64,000 nt of DNA, from contig NZ_JASISS010000002.1 in the NCBI RefSeq assembly GCF_030063195.1, forward strand, positions 268,245-332,244, written 5' to 3'. Position 1 is the first letter of the stretch. Every line of letters starts with the position of its first letter. The stretch comes from Cryobacterium sp. PH31-AA6 (lineage in GTDB: Bacteria; Actinomycetota; Actinomycetes; Actinomycetales; Microbacteriaceae). The translations under genes and the position numbers were made by a program. The notes beneath the pieces are model-generated. The model saw only the letters and a list, made by a program, of their open reading frames with translations, did no database searches and was not told the DNA's origin. This document shows positions 22,522-30,948 of the stretch, one piece after another.

Positions 22522-25203
22522 CTAGTGCGCGGCGGCGTCCCAGTTCGCGCCGCGGCCGACCTGCACCTCCAGCGGTACGAGCAGGTCGGCCGCCGACTCC
22601 ATCCGGTGCGTGACGACGGCGCGCAGGGTGTCCCACTCCCCCGGCGCCACCTCGAAGATCAGCTCGTCGTGCACCTGGAGCATCATCCGGGACTCCAGGC
22701 CGCCCGCGCTGAGGTCGTCGGCGATGCCGTTCATGGCGATCTTCATGATGTCGGCGGCCGAGCCCTGGATCGGCGCGTTGAGTGCGGCGCGTTCCGCGTT
22801 CTCCCGCAACACCCGGTTGGCGCTGTGCAGTTCGGGGAACGGGCGGCGCCGGCCGAAGATGGTGGTCGTGTGGCCGTCGAGTTTGGCCTGTTCGACGACG
22901 TGCCTGAGATAGTCCCGTACCGCACCGAACCGGGCGAAGTAGTCGCCGATCAGCTGTTTGGCTTCCTTCGTGTCGATCCGCAACTGACGGGAAAGTCCGA
23001 AGGCGCTCAGCCCGTATGCGAGGCCGTAGGACATGGCCTTGACCTTGGTGCGCATCTCCGGTGTGACATCCGCCGGGGCGACGCCGAACACGCTCGCACC
23101 GACGAACCGGTGCAGGTCCTCACCGGCGTTGAACGCTTCGATCAGCCCGGCATCTTCGGAGAGGTGCGCCATGATGCGCATTTCAATCTGCGAGTAGTCG
23201 GCGGTGAGCAGGCACTCGGTTCCCGGTCCGGCCTGGAATGCCGCTCGGATGCGACGGCCCTCCTCCGTGCGAACCGGGATGTTCTGGAGGTTGGGGTCGG
23301 TCGAGGAGATTCGCCCGGTCGTGGTGCCGATCTGCACGTAGGTGGTGTGGATGCGCCCGGTCCCGTCGATGGCCTTGTCGAGGGTCTCCACGATCTGGCG
23401 CAGCTTGGTGGCGTCGCGGTGCTGGAGGAGCAGGTCGAGGAAGGGGTGCGGATTGCTGGCCTGCAGGTCGGCGAGGGCACCGGCATCCGTGGAGTAACCG
23501 GTCTTGTTCGCGCGCGTCTTCGGCATACCGAGCTGATCGAACAGCACCTCCTGCAACTGCTTGGGCGAACCGAGGTTCACCTCGCGGCCGATCTCGGCGT
23601 AGGCGCCCGCCGCGAGTACGGCCGAGCGTTCGCCGAGCTGCGCGGACAGCGCGGCCAGCTCCTGATGGGAGACGGCGACACCGGCCAGTTCCATGTCGAC
23701 GAGCGCGATCAGGGTGGGCATTTCGATGCCGGACAGCACCCGCTCGGAACCCTCGTCGAGCTGGGCCGCCAGGACCTGTGCGACGCGGTAGGTGTACCAG
23801 GCCTCCATCGGGACACCGCCGGCCTCGGTCTCGTCCGGTACGAGCTGGTTGGGGTCGTGCGCGGGGAGCGTCTCGTCCAGGTAGCGGGTGACCAGGTCGG
23901 TGAGGGTCTTGTCCGGTCCGCCCGGGCGCAGCAGCCAGCCGGCGATCAGGGTGTCTGTGGCCAGGCCGGTGAAGGCCAGGTTGCTGCGCCGCAGCGCCTT
24001 GATCTGAGATTTTGCGTCGTGCATGATCTTGGGTGCGTCGCTCGCCAGCCATTCCTCGAGCGGGAGATAGTCGGTGCGTCCGGGCTGCCAGGGCAGGTTG
24101 ACGGTTTCGGTCGGGCCGGCCAGGCCGAAGCCGATCACCTTGCCGTCCTGCATCTCGACGCAGAGGCCGAGTCCGCTGGGCGATGCGGCCATGGCCCGGG
24201 CGATCCAGGCGCCGAGCTCCTCGTCGAGCAGGTCCTGGGCGGCGGGGGCCGCTGCTGCGGGCGTTGCCTCCGCGGCCGGTTCGGGCGTGATCGCGGCCTC
24301 AGCGTCGACGGGGCCACCCTCGAGCTTGATCACCCGGTCGAGCAGGGTCCGGAATTCGAGCCGGCCGAAGATCTCGCGCACGGCGGGTTCGTTGATCGCA
24401 CCGCGGGACAGCTCGGCGATCTCCACGGGCAGCTCGAGGTCGGTCACGAGGTGGTTCAGCCGCCGGTTGCGGATCGCGTTTTCTTTCTGTTCGCGCAGGT
24501 TGTTGCCGACGACGCCCTTGATCTCGTCCGCGTGCTCGAGGATCCCGTCGAGGCTGCCGTAGAGGCCCAGCCATTTCACGGCCGTCTTCTCGCCGACCTT
24601 GGAGATGCCGATCAGGTTGTCGCTGGTCTCGCCGACAAGGGCGGCGATGTCGGGGTATTGGGCCGGCTCGATGCCGTACTTCTCCTTCACCCTGGCCGGG
24701 TCGTACCGGGTGAGTGCGGACACGCCCTGGCTGGCCGGGTAGAGCAGGGTGACGTGCTCGTTGACGAGCTGGATGGTGTCACGGTCGCCCGAGACGACCA
24801 GCACGTGGTAGCCCTCGTTCGTGCCGCGCACGGACAGGGTCGCGAGGATGTCGTCGGCCTCGAAGTCTTCCTTGGTCAGGGTCTTGATGTTCATCGCGGC
24901 CAGGGCGTCCTGAAGCAGGGGAACCTGGCCGATGAATTCGCTGGGCGTGCTGGCCCTGGTGCCCTTGTAGTCCGGGTATTCCCTGGTGCGGAACGAGTAC
25001 CGGGAGATGTCGAAGGCCACCGCAATGTGGGTGGGCTTCTCGTTGCGCAGCAGGCTCAGGAGCATGGAGATGAACCCGTGGATGGCGTTGGTGTGCTGCC
25101 CGTCCCTGGTCTGGAAGCTGTCGACCGGGAGGGCATGGAACGCCCGGTAGGCCAGGGAATGGCCGTCAATGATCATCAGGGTAGGCTTTTCGGAATCCAA
25201 CAC
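22522..25203 (-). CDS. polA: DNA polymerase I
   Basis: Gap-filling and RNA-primer-removing polymerase. The 893-residue protein has an N-terminal 5' nuclease domain (IIDGHSLAYRAFHALP through TSDNLIGISKVGEKTAVKWL, about 1-300), a middle domain equivalent to the 3'-5' exonuclease, and the polymerase with motif A DYSQIEMRIMAHLSED, motif B KAMSYGLAYGLSAFGLSRQL and motif C QVHDELIFE. The middle domain lacks the exonuclease acids: the DxE motif reads CVEMQD and the second motif HDAKSQIKALRR, so proofreading is absent, as in other actinobacterial PolA. The start is GTG at 25203 with TAGGCT six bases upstream. It is divergent from a thioesterase gene. Confidence 0.97.
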   Translation of the reverse strand: MLDSEKPTLMIIDGHSLAYRAFHALPVDSFQTRDGQHTNAIHGFISMLLSLLRNEKPTHIAVAFDISRYSFRTREYPDYKGTRASTPSEFIGQVPLLQDALAAMNIKTLTKEDFEADDILATLSVRGTNEGYHVLVVSGDRDTIQLVNEHVTLLYPASQGVSALTRYDPARVKEKYGIEPAQYPDIAALVGETSDNLIGISKVGEKTAVKWLGLYGSLDGILEHADEIKGVVGNNLREQKENAIRNRRLNHLVTDLELPVEIAELSRGAINEPAVREIFGRLEFRTLLDRVIKLEGGPVDAEAAITPEPAAEATPAAAAPAAQDLLDEELGAWIARAMAASPSGLGLCVEMQDGKVIGFGLAGPTETVNLPWQPGRTDYLPLEEWLASDAPKIMHDAKSQIKALRRSNLAFTGLATDTLIAGWLLRPGGPDKTLTDLVTRYLDETLPAHDPNQLVPDETEAGGVPMEAWYTYRVAQVLAAQLDEGSERVLSGIEMPTLIALVDMELAGVAVSHQELAALSAQLGERSAVLAAGAYAEIGREVNLGSPKQLQEVLFDQLGMPKTRANKTGYSTDAGALADLQASNPHPFLDLLLQHRDATKLRQIVETLDKAIDGTGRIHTTYVQIGTTTGRISSTDPNLQNIPVRTEEGRRIRAAFQAGPGTECLLTADYSQIEMRIMAHLSEDAGLIEAFNAGEDLHRFVGASVFGVAPADVTPEMRTKVKAMSYGLAYGLSAFGLSRQLRIDTKEAKQLIGDYFARFGAVRDYLRHVVEQAKLDGHTTTIFGRRRPFPELHSANRVLRENAERAALNAPIQGSAADIMKIAMNGIADDLSAGGLESRMMLQVHDELIFEVAPGEWDTLRAVVTHRMESAADLLVPLEVQVGRGANWDAAAH

Positions 25204-25215
25204 AGAGACAGCCTA
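25201..25215 (-). promoter_or_regulatory. Leaderless promoter of polA
   Basis: TAGGCT (25215-25210, minus strand), six bases, GTG start; no Shine-Dalgarno. Confidence 0.6.
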
Positions 25216-25260
25216 CAAGTGTCCTCAGACGCGGGCGGGGCGCAGCGACCAAAGGTGATC

Positions 25261-25686
25261 ATGATCGAGAAGACCGAAGATGCGTTGACCTGGGTTCAGG
25301 AACGCGGGGCCGGCAGCCTGGCCGAGAAGATGGGGATCGAGTTCCTCGAGTTCAGGATCGACCGGGCCGTGGCGCGGATGCCGGTCGAGGGGAACACCCA
25401 GCCGGCGATGCTCCTGCACGGCGGCGCCTACGTGGTGCTCGGCGAGTCGCTCGGCTCGATGGCGGCCAACCTGCACGCCGGCCCGGGGCGCCTGGCGGTG
25501 GGCATCGAGATCAATGCCAGTCACACGGGCTCGGCCACGTCCGGCCACGTCACGGGGGTGTGCACGCCGGTGCACCTGGGCCGCACGCTGACCACCCACG
25601 AGATCGTCGTCACCGACGATCGGGGGCGCCGCTGTTCGACGATCCGGATCACGAACCTGATCAAGGAACTTCCGGCCCCGGCCTAA
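25261..25686 (+). CDS. Hotdog-fold acyl-CoA thioesterase (PaaI-like)
   Basis: Predicted to hydrolyse an acyl-CoA thioester; the substrate is unknown. The 141-residue protein has the PaaI/hotdog active-site segment HGGAYVVLGESLGSMAA with HGG at 53-55 and the catalytic-type acid Glu62, then LAVGIEINASHTGSATSGHVTGVCTPVHLGRT, the standard strand and turn pattern of the family. The ATG at 25261 has AAAGG six bases upstream; a GTG two codons earlier is also possible. It is divergent from polA and convergent with pdtaR, separated by a strong hairpin. Members of this family include menaquinone-pathway DHNA-CoA thioesterases, but no menaquinone genes are nearby. Confidence 0.88.
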   Translation: MIEKTEDALTWVQERGAGSLAEKMGIEFLEFRIDRAVARMPVEGNTQPAMLLHGGAYVVLGESLGSMAANLHAGPGRLAVGIEINASHTGSATSGHVTGVCTPVHLGRTLTTHEIVVTDDRGRRCSTIRITNLIKELPAPA

Positions 25687-25691
25687 ACGAA

Positions 25692-25727
25692 ACGCAGGCA
25701 AGCCGTCCACCCACGGTTTGCCTGCGT
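25692..25727. terminator. Bidirectional terminator between thioesterase and pdtaR
   Basis: Arms 25692-25706 and 25713-25727 pair over 15 bp with one G-T wobble and a 6-base loop, between two convergent genes. Confidence 0.85.
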
Positions 25728-25753
25728 GTCACGTTCAGAGTTGAGAGCGCCGC

Positions 25754-26359
25754 CTATTTCTTGGCGGAGAGCTGCTCGATGATCGCCTGGGCGACATCGT
25801 GCATGGTGAGGCGACGATCCATGGACGCCTTCTGGATCCAGCGGAAGGACTCCGGCTCGGAGAGGCCCATCTTCTCGTTGAGCAGGCCCTTGGCCCGGTC
25901 GACGAGTTTGCGGGTCTCGAACCGTTCGACCAGGTCGGCGACCTCGGCCTCGAGGGTGATGATCTGGCTGTAGCGGGAGAGGGCGATCTCGATCGCCGGG
26001 AGCAGGTCGCTGGGCGTGAACGGCTTGACGACGTAGGCCAGTGCACCGGCCTCGGTGGCCCGCTCGACGAGCTCCTTCTGGCTGAAGGCGGTGAGCAGCA
26101 CGACGGGCGCGATGTGCGCCTTGGTGATGCGCTCCGCGGCGGAGATGCCGTCGAGGTGCGGCATCTTGACGTCCATGATCACCAGGTCGGGCCGCAGCTC
26201 GGTAGCGAGGGCCACGGCGGTTTCGCCGTCGCCGGCTTCGCCGACCACTTCGAATCCGGCGTCACGGAGAATCTCGACGATGTCGAGGCGGATGAGGGAC
26301 TCGTCCTCGGCCACAACGACGCGGCGAGGAGGTACTGGGGTGGAATCTTGGTCGGTCAC
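25754..26359 (-). CDS. pdtaR: ANTAR-domain response regulator (PdtaR-like)
   Basis: Two-component response regulator that acts on RNA rather than DNA: ANTAR domains bind paired-hexaloop RNA hairpins to prevent termination. The 201-residue protein has a receiver domain (about 12-130) with acidic pair Glu18-Asp19, phospho-acceptor Asp63 in IMDVKMP and Lys in YVVKPF, then a coiled linker and an ANTAR domain (about 135-197) with the LVDRAKGLLNEKMGLSEPESFRWIQKASMDRRLTMHDVAQAI pattern. It matches M. tuberculosis Rv1626 in size and layout. The cognate kinase (PdtaS type) is not in the window. The start is GTG at 26359 with TAGGCT seven bases upstream, a leaderless layout. It is divergent from tRNA-Leu. 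Confidence 0.95.
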   Translation of the reverse strand: MTDQDSTPVPPRRVVVAEDESLIRLDIVEILRDAGFEVVGEAGDGETAVALATELRPDLVIMDVKMPHLDGISAAERITKAHIAPVVLLTAFSQKELVERATEAGALAYVVKPFTPSDLLPAIEIALSRYSQIITLEAEVADLVERFETRKLVDRAKGLLNEKMGLSEPESFRWIQKASMDRRLTMHDVAQAIIEQLSAKK

Positions 26360-26372
26360 GGGTCAAAGCCTA
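26357..26372 (-). promoter_or_regulatory. Leaderless promoter of pdtaR
   Basis: TAGGCT (26372-26367, minus strand), seven bases, GTG start. Confidence 0.5.
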
Positions 26373-26375
26373 CGG

Positions 26376-26381
26376 TATTCT
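26376..26381 (+). promoter_or_regulatory. Possible -10 box of tRNA-Leu
   Basis: TATTCT fits TANNNT and would start transcription about 10 bases before the mature tRNA. It lies only three bases from the pdtaR -10 box on the other strand, so the two promoters face away from each other and nearly overlap. Confidence 0.45.
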
Positions 26382-26397
26382 GATCCAGGTGTTGTGA

Positions 26398-26483
26398 GCC
26401 GGTGTGGCGGAATGGCAGACGCGGAGCACTCAAAATGCTTTGTTCGAGAGGACGTGTGGGTTCGAGTCCCACCACCGGTACCA
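26398..26483 (+). tRNA. tRNA-Leu (anticodon CAA)
   Basis: 86 bases with encoded CCA end. Acceptor arm GCCGGTG (26398-26404) pairs with CACCGGT (26473-26479), with a G-U first pair; discriminator A at 26480 and CCA at 26481-26483. The anticodon loop CTCAAAA (26429-26435) has CAA at 26431-26433, reading UUG. The long class II variable arm before the GTGGGTTCGAGTCCCAC T-arm is the leucine tRNA hallmark. Confidence 0.97.
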
Positions 26484-26574
26484 ACACCCTGGCTCTTCAC
26501 AGCGTCGAAGCGCCGTCGATCAGGCCCCGCGGAACTTCGCGAGCGGGTTATGACCCGATCGGGTGATCGAGGAC

Positions 26575-26589
26575 TAGCGTGGAGGCGTG
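26575..26589 (+). promoter_or_regulatory. Leaderless promoter of tmsA
   Basis: TAGCGT (26575-26580), six bases, then the GTG start at 26587. An in-frame TAG stop at 26575 excludes any earlier start, and the GGAGG at 26581-26585 is too close to the start to act as Shine-Dalgarno. TGACCC at 26551-26556 may be the -35 (18-base spacer). Confidence 0.55.
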
Positions 26590-27966
26590 TCCGCTCACGC
26601 GATCGACCCAGGGACCGCCTACGCCGCCGGTGTGGAGCGCCTCCTCGAGAGTTATCGGGCGGTGCCGCCGACGGCATCCGTGCGGCTCGCCAAGCCCACC
26701 TCGAACCTGTTCCGGGTGCGTGCGAAGACGAACGTCAGGGGCCTGGAGACGTCGGGATTGACGGGCGTCATCGCGATCGATCCGGGAGCGCGAACGGCGG
26801 ACGTGGGTGGCATGTGCACCTACGAGGATCTTGTCGCCGCGACGCTGCCCCACGGGTTGGCGCCGCTGGTTGTGCCGCAGCTGAAGACCATCACCCTGGG
26901 CGGCGCCGTCACCGGTCTCGGCATCGAGTCCACGTCCTTCCGCAACGGCCTGCCGCACGAGTCGGTGCGGGAGTCAGTCATCCTCACCGGCGCGGGACAG
27001 CTGGTCACCGCCTCTCCGACCGAGCATGAAGACCTGTATCGGGCCTTCCCCAACTCGTACGGCACTCTCGGCTACGCGGTGCGGCTCTGCATAGAGCTGG
27101 AGCCGGTCCTGCCGTTCGTCGCGCTCCGGCACCTGCGGTTCCACTCGCTCACCGAGCTCGTCGCCGCGATGGACCGGATCATCCAGACCGGCGCGTCGGA
27201 CGGCACCCGGGTGGACTACCTCGACGGTGTGGTGTTCAGCGCCGAGGAGAGCTACCTCTGTCTGGGCACGCAGACCGCGACCCCCGGCCCGGTCAGCGAC
27301 TACACCGGCCGAAAGATCTACTACCGCTCGATCCAGCACGACGGCCCCGCCAGGCACGACCGGCTGACGATTCACGACTACCTGTGGCGGTGGGACACCG
27401 ACTGGTTCTGGTGCTCGGAGGCGTTCGGCGCGCAGCGGCCCGGGATTCGCCGACTCTGGCCGCGACGCTATCGGCGGAGCAGCTTTTACTCCACGCTGAT
27501 GCGCTACGAACAGCGCTTCCGGATTGGAGATCGCCTCGAGCGACTCGGCGGCCGTCCGCCGCGCGAACGCGTCGTTCAGGACGTCGAGGTGCCGATCGAG
27601 CGGTCCGCCGAATTCCTGGACTGGTTTCTTAACACCGTGCCGATCGCGCCGATCTGGCTGTGCCCGCTGCGCTTGCGGGGCGAGAGCACCTGGCCGCTGT
27701 ACCCGCTCCGGCCCCAGCGGAGCTACCTGAACGTCGGATTCTGGTCCACGGTGCCGGTGGGGACTACCGAGGGGCAGACGAACCGTCTGATCGAACGCAA
27801 GGTCAGCGAGCTCCACGGCCACAAATCGCTGTACTCCGACTCGTACTACTCCCCCGAAGAATTCGCTGAGCTCTATGGCGGCGACACCTACCGTGACGTG
27901 AAGAACCGGTATGACCCCGATTCTCGTCTCCTCAACCTCTATGCGAAGGCGGTGCAACGACGATGA
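26587..27966 (+). CDS. tmsA: FAD-binding oxidoreductase, probable 10-methylene-fatty-acyl reductase (TmsA/BfaA-like)
   Basis: 459-residue protein with an N-terminal FAD-binding (PCMH/VAO-type) domain: residues around VGGMCTYEDLVAATLPHGLAPLVVPQLKTITLGGAVTGLGIESTSFRNGLPHESV form the FAD-binding core, and NSYGTLGYAVRLCIEL ends that domain. The C-terminal half resembles DHCR24-type sterol reductases. It overlaps by four bases a cyclopropane-synthase-like methyltransferase. In mycobacteria and related actinobacteria this pair (Rv0449c and Rv0447c; named bfaA-bfaB or tmsA-tmsB) makes 10-methylstearic acid: the methyltransferase adds a methylene at oleoyl C9-C10 and the flavoprotein reduces it. Function here is inferred from pairing and motifs. 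No tmsC-like third gene follows. An alternative role as a generic FAD oxidase is less likely. Confidence 0.8.
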   Translation: MSAHAIDPGTAYAAGVERLLESYRAVPPTASVRLAKPTSNLFRVRAKTNVRGLETSGLTGVIAIDPGARTADVGGMCTYEDLVAATLPHGLAPLVVPQLKTITLGGAVTGLGIESTSFRNGLPHESVRESVILTGAGQLVTASPTEHEDLYRAFPNSYGTLGYAVRLCIELEPVLPFVALRHLRFHSLTELVAAMDRIIQTGASDGTRVDYLDGVVFSAEESYLCLGTQTATPGPVSDYTGRKIYYRSIQHDGPARHDRLTIHDYLWRWDTDWFWCSEAFGAQRPGIRRLWPRRYRRSSFYSTLMRYEQRFRIGDRLERLGGRPPRERVVQDVEVPIERSAEFLDWFLNTVPIAPIWLCPLRLRGESTWPLYPLRPQRSYLNVGFWSTVPVGTTEGQTNRLIERKVSELHGHKSLYSDSYYSPEEFAELYGGDTYRDVKNRYDPDSRLLNLYAKAVQRR

Positions 27967-29318
27967 CCACATTCAAGGAACGTTCGCCGAAGAGTTCGGG
28001 GACACCGGGGAAGGGGCTCAGACCGGGGAAGCCGGAGCCGACCCGGAAGCTCGGCCTGGCCGAGATCATGGAGATTCTCGCCGGTGGTCGCCTCCCGCTC
28101 CGATTCACGGCCTACGACGGGAGCGCCGCGGGCCCGCCGGACGCACCGCTCGGGCTGGAGCTGAAATCGCCGCGCGGAACGACCTACCTGGCCACCGGGC
28201 GCGGCGACCTGGGCCTGGCCCGCGCCTACATCGCCGGTGACCTCGACGTGCACGGTGTGCACCCGGGCGACCCCTACGAGCTGCTCACGGCACTCGCCGG
28301 CGACCTGGTCTTCAAGCTGCCCTCTCCGTCAGTGGCGGCCGAGATCATCCGCTCCATCGGCGCCCTGCACCTGCGCCCGATCAAACCGCCGCCCCAGGAG
28401 GCGCCACCACGCTGGCGCCGCGTCGCCTGGGGTCTCCGACACACCCGGGCCAGGGACGCCGACGCGATCCACCACCACTACGACGTGTCGAATGCCTTCT
28501 ACGAATGGGTGCTCGGGCCGTCGATGACCTACACCTGCGCCTGCTATCCGAGCTCAGACGCCTTGCTGGATGAGGCGCAGGAGAACAAGTACCGGCTGGT
28601 TTTCGAGAAGCTGCGGCTGAGACCGGGCGACCGGCTGCTCGACGTCGGATGCGGCTGGGGCGGTATGGTGCGCTACGCCGCGCGCCGCGGCGTCAGAGCC
28701 ACCGGCGTGACCCTCTCGCAACAGCAGGCCGCGTGGGCGCAGCAGGCGATCGAGGAGGAGGGCCTGACCGATCTCGCCGAGGTCCGCTACGGCGACTACC
28801 GGGACATCGGAGAGACCGGATTTGACGCCGTATCGTCGATCGGGCTGCTCGAGCACATCGGCGTGCGCAACTATCCGTCCTACTTCCGCTTCCTGCAATC
28901 CCGGCTGCGCCCGGGCGGGCTGCTGCTCAACCATTGCATCACCCGGCCGGACAACCGATCCGAGGCATCCCCCCGCGGGTTCATCGACCGTTACGTCTTC
29001 CCCGACGGGGAGCTCACGGGCTCGGGCCGCATCATCGGCGCCGCACAGGACGAAGGACTCGAGGTGCTGCACGAGGAGAACCTGCGCCAGCACTACGCCA
29101 TGACACTGCGCGACTGGTGCGCCAACCTCGTCGAGCACTGGGAAGAGGCGGTCGCCGATGTGGGACTGCCGACCGCGAAGGTGTGGGGACTGTACATGGC
29201 CGGGTCACGACTCGCCTTCGAAACCGGAGGCATCCAACTGCACCAGGTGCTGATGCTCAGGCCCGATGCCGGGGACGAAGCGGGCGACCTGCCGCTCCGG
29301 CCCTGGTGGACGCCCTGA
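27963..29318 (+). CDS. tmsB: SAM-dependent fatty-acid methyltransferase of the cyclopropane synthase family (TmsB/BfaB-like)
   Basis: 451-residue class I methyltransferase of the CFA synthase family. Features in order: a basic, disordered N terminus, an N-terminal lipid-binding domain (about 35-150), the substrate-site motif HHYDVSNAFYEWVLG from 171, TYTCACY (189-195), the SAM loop LDVGCGWGGM (226-235), and the CFA core SSIGLLEHIGVRNYPSYFRF. The ATG overlaps the stop of the preceding flavoprotein gene (ATGA), a strong sign of joint action. Expected role: methylation of a double bond in phospholipid acyl chains to give 10-methylene intermediates, reduced by the partner. A classical cyclopropane synthase would not need the flavoprotein. 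The operon ends in a hairpin shared with pyk. Confidence 0.85.
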   Translation: MTTFKERSPKSSGTPGKGLRPGKPEPTRKLGLAEIMEILAGGRLPLRFTAYDGSAAGPPDAPLGLELKSPRGTTYLATGRGDLGLARAYIAGDLDVHGVHPGDPYELLTALAGDLVFKLPSPSVAAEIIRSIGALHLRPIKPPPQEAPPRWRRVAWGLRHTRARDADAIHHHYDVSNAFYEWVLGPSMTYTCACYPSSDALLDEAQENKYRLVFEKLRLRPGDRLLDVGCGWGGMVRYAARRGVRATGVTLSQQQAAWAQQAIEEEGLTDLAEVRYGDYRDIGETGFDAVSSIGLLEHIGVRNYPSYFRFLQSRLRPGGLLLNHCITRPDNRSEASPRGFIDRYVFPDGELTGSGRIIGAAQDEGLEVLHEENLRQHYAMTLRDWCANLVEHWEEAVADVGLPTAKVWGLYMAGSRLAFETGGIQLHQVLMLRPDAGDEAGDLPLRPWWTP

Positions 29319-29340
29319 ACCGCGACGCGCGGGGAACAGG

Positions 29341-29379
29341 AAAGCCCCGCCAGCCGGCTGAACCGGGTGGCGGGGCTTT
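29341..29379. terminator. Bidirectional terminator between tmsB and pyk
   Basis: AAAGCCCCGCCA (29341-29352) pairs with TGGCGGGGCTTT (29368-29379), a 12-bp stem with A and T ends on both sides, between convergent genes. Confidence 0.9.
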
Positions 29380-29392
29380 CTCGTGAACGGCT

Positions 29393-30838
29393 CTAGTTCT
29401 TGGCGTAAGCCGGGTGAACCTCGTTGTGCGCATCGCCGACGCGGTGCACACGGATGTCGTTCGTGGAACCGACGATTCCGGGAGGGGATCCGCTGATCAC
29501 GACGACGGTGTCGCCGACCTCGGCCAGTTTCTGGCTGAGCAGGATGTCATCCACCTGGCCGAACATGGCGTCCGTGTGGGTGACCCGGTCGACCAGGTAC
29601 GTCTGGATGCCCCAGGTGAGGGCAAGACGGCGACGGATGCCGGGCTCCGGGGTGAACGCCAGCATCGGGATCTTCGACCGCAGGCGAGACATCCGCCGGG
29701 CCGAATCGCCAGACTCGGTGAAGATGCAGAGGTACTTGGCCTCGACGAAATCGGCCACCTCGATGGCAGCGAGGGTGATCGCGCCACCCTGGGTGCGCGG
29801 CTTGTTCGTCAGCGGCGCGATGCGCTCCAGGCCGTGGTCCTCGGTCGATGCCACGATCCGTGCCATGGTCTGAACCGTGACGACGGGGTATTCCCCGACG
29901 CTGGTCTCACCACTGAGCATGACCGCGTCGGCACCGTCGAGCACGGCGTTCGCCACGTCGGAGGTTTCGGCGCGGGTCGGCACCGGGCTGTGGATCATGG
30001 ATTCCAGCATCTGGGTCGCCACGATGACCGGCTTGGCCATGCGGCGAGCGAGCTCGACCGCGTGCTTCTGCACGATCGGCACGGCCTCAAGCGGAAGTTC
30101 GACACCCAGGTCGCCGCGAGCGACCATGATGGCGTCGAACGCGTCGACGATGCCCTCGAGGTTCTCGACGGCCTGCGGCTTCTCGATCTTCGCGATCACG
30201 GGGACGCGACGGCCTTCCTCGGCCATGATCTCGTGCACGCGGGTGATGTCGGCGGCGTCACGCACGAAGGACAGTGCGATCAGGTCCGTTCCGAGGCGGA
30301 GGCCCCAACGCAGGTCGGCCTCGTCCTTGTCGGACAGGGCCGGAACGTTGACGGCAACGCCGGGCAGGTTGATGCCCTTGTTGTTCGACACCGGGCCGGC
30401 GACGATGACCTTGGTGGTCACAACGGTGTCGCTGCTGGAAACCACCTCGACCTTGACCTTGCCGTCGTCGATGAGGAGGAAGTCGCCGGGCTTGACGTCC
30501 TGCGGAAGTCCCTTGTACGTCGTGCCGGAGAGTTCCCGGGTGCCGACGATCTCATCCGTGGTGATCTTAAAGATGTCGCCAACGGCCAGTTCGTAAGGGC
30601 CGCCTTCAAACTTGCCGAGACGGATCTTCGGCCCCTGCAGGTCGACCATGACGGCGACCGCACGGCCGGAGTCGTTCGCGGCCTTCCGCACATTCGCGTA
30701 AACGCCCTCGTGGACTTGATAGTCCCCGTGGCTGAGGTTCATCCGGCAGACGTCGACGCCCGCATCAATGAGCGCTCGTATTTGATCGTAGCTGGATGCT
30801 GCCGGCCCGAGGGTGGCGACGATTTTGGCGCGTCTCAT
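29393..30838 (-). CDS. pyk: Pyruvate kinase
   Basis: Transfers phosphate from phosphoenolpyruvate to ADP, last step of glycolysis. The 481-residue protein starts MRRAKIVATLGPAASSYDQIRALIDAGVDVCRMNLSHGDY, has the K+/Mg2+ and active-site signature KIEKPQAVENLEGIVDAFDAIMVARGDLGVE, then MVATQMLESM-like VIVATQMLESMIHSPVPTRAETSDVANAV, and a C-terminal regulatory domain. GGAG lies about 8 bases before the ATG. Standard family length. It lies downstream of gltBD on the same strand but behind a hairpin at 30895-30919, so it probably has its own promoter. Confidence 0.98.
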   Translation of the reverse strand: MRRAKIVATLGPAASSYDQIRALIDAGVDVCRMNLSHGDYQVHEGVYANVRKAANDSGRAVAVMVDLQGPKIRLGKFEGGPYELAVGDIFKITTDEIVGTRELSGTTYKGLPQDVKPGDFLLIDDGKVKVEVVSSSDTVVTTKVIVAGPVSNNKGINLPGVAVNVPALSDKDEADLRWGLRLGTDLIALSFVRDAADITRVHEIMAEEGRRVPVIAKIEKPQAVENLEGIVDAFDAIMVARGDLGVELPLEAVPIVQKHAVELARRMAKPVIVATQMLESMIHSPVPTRAETSDVANAVLDGADAVMLSGETSVGEYPVVTVQTMARIVASTEDHGLERIAPLTNKPRTQGGAITLAAIEVADFVEAKYLCIFTESGDSARRMSRLRSKIPMLAFTPEPGIRRRLALTWGIQTYLVDRVTHTDAMFGQVDDILLSQKLAEVGDTVVVISGSPPGIVGSTNDIRVHRVGDAHNEVHPAYAKN

Positions 30839-30894
30839 ACTGAAAATTCTCCGGTTTCCGCGCTTTGTTGGCGCTGTGGTGCTTTTGATGGGGC

Positions 30895-30919
30895 GGAGAC
30901 CACGGGGTGGTGGGTCTCC
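30895..30919 (-). terminator. Hairpin between gltD and pyk
   Basis: GGAGACCAC (30895-30903) pairs with GTGGGTCTCC (30910-30919) with one bulged G, 30 bases after the gltD stop. Confidence 0.55.
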
Positions 30920-30948
30920 TGGGGTTGAATCACTTGGTAACGGATGGA

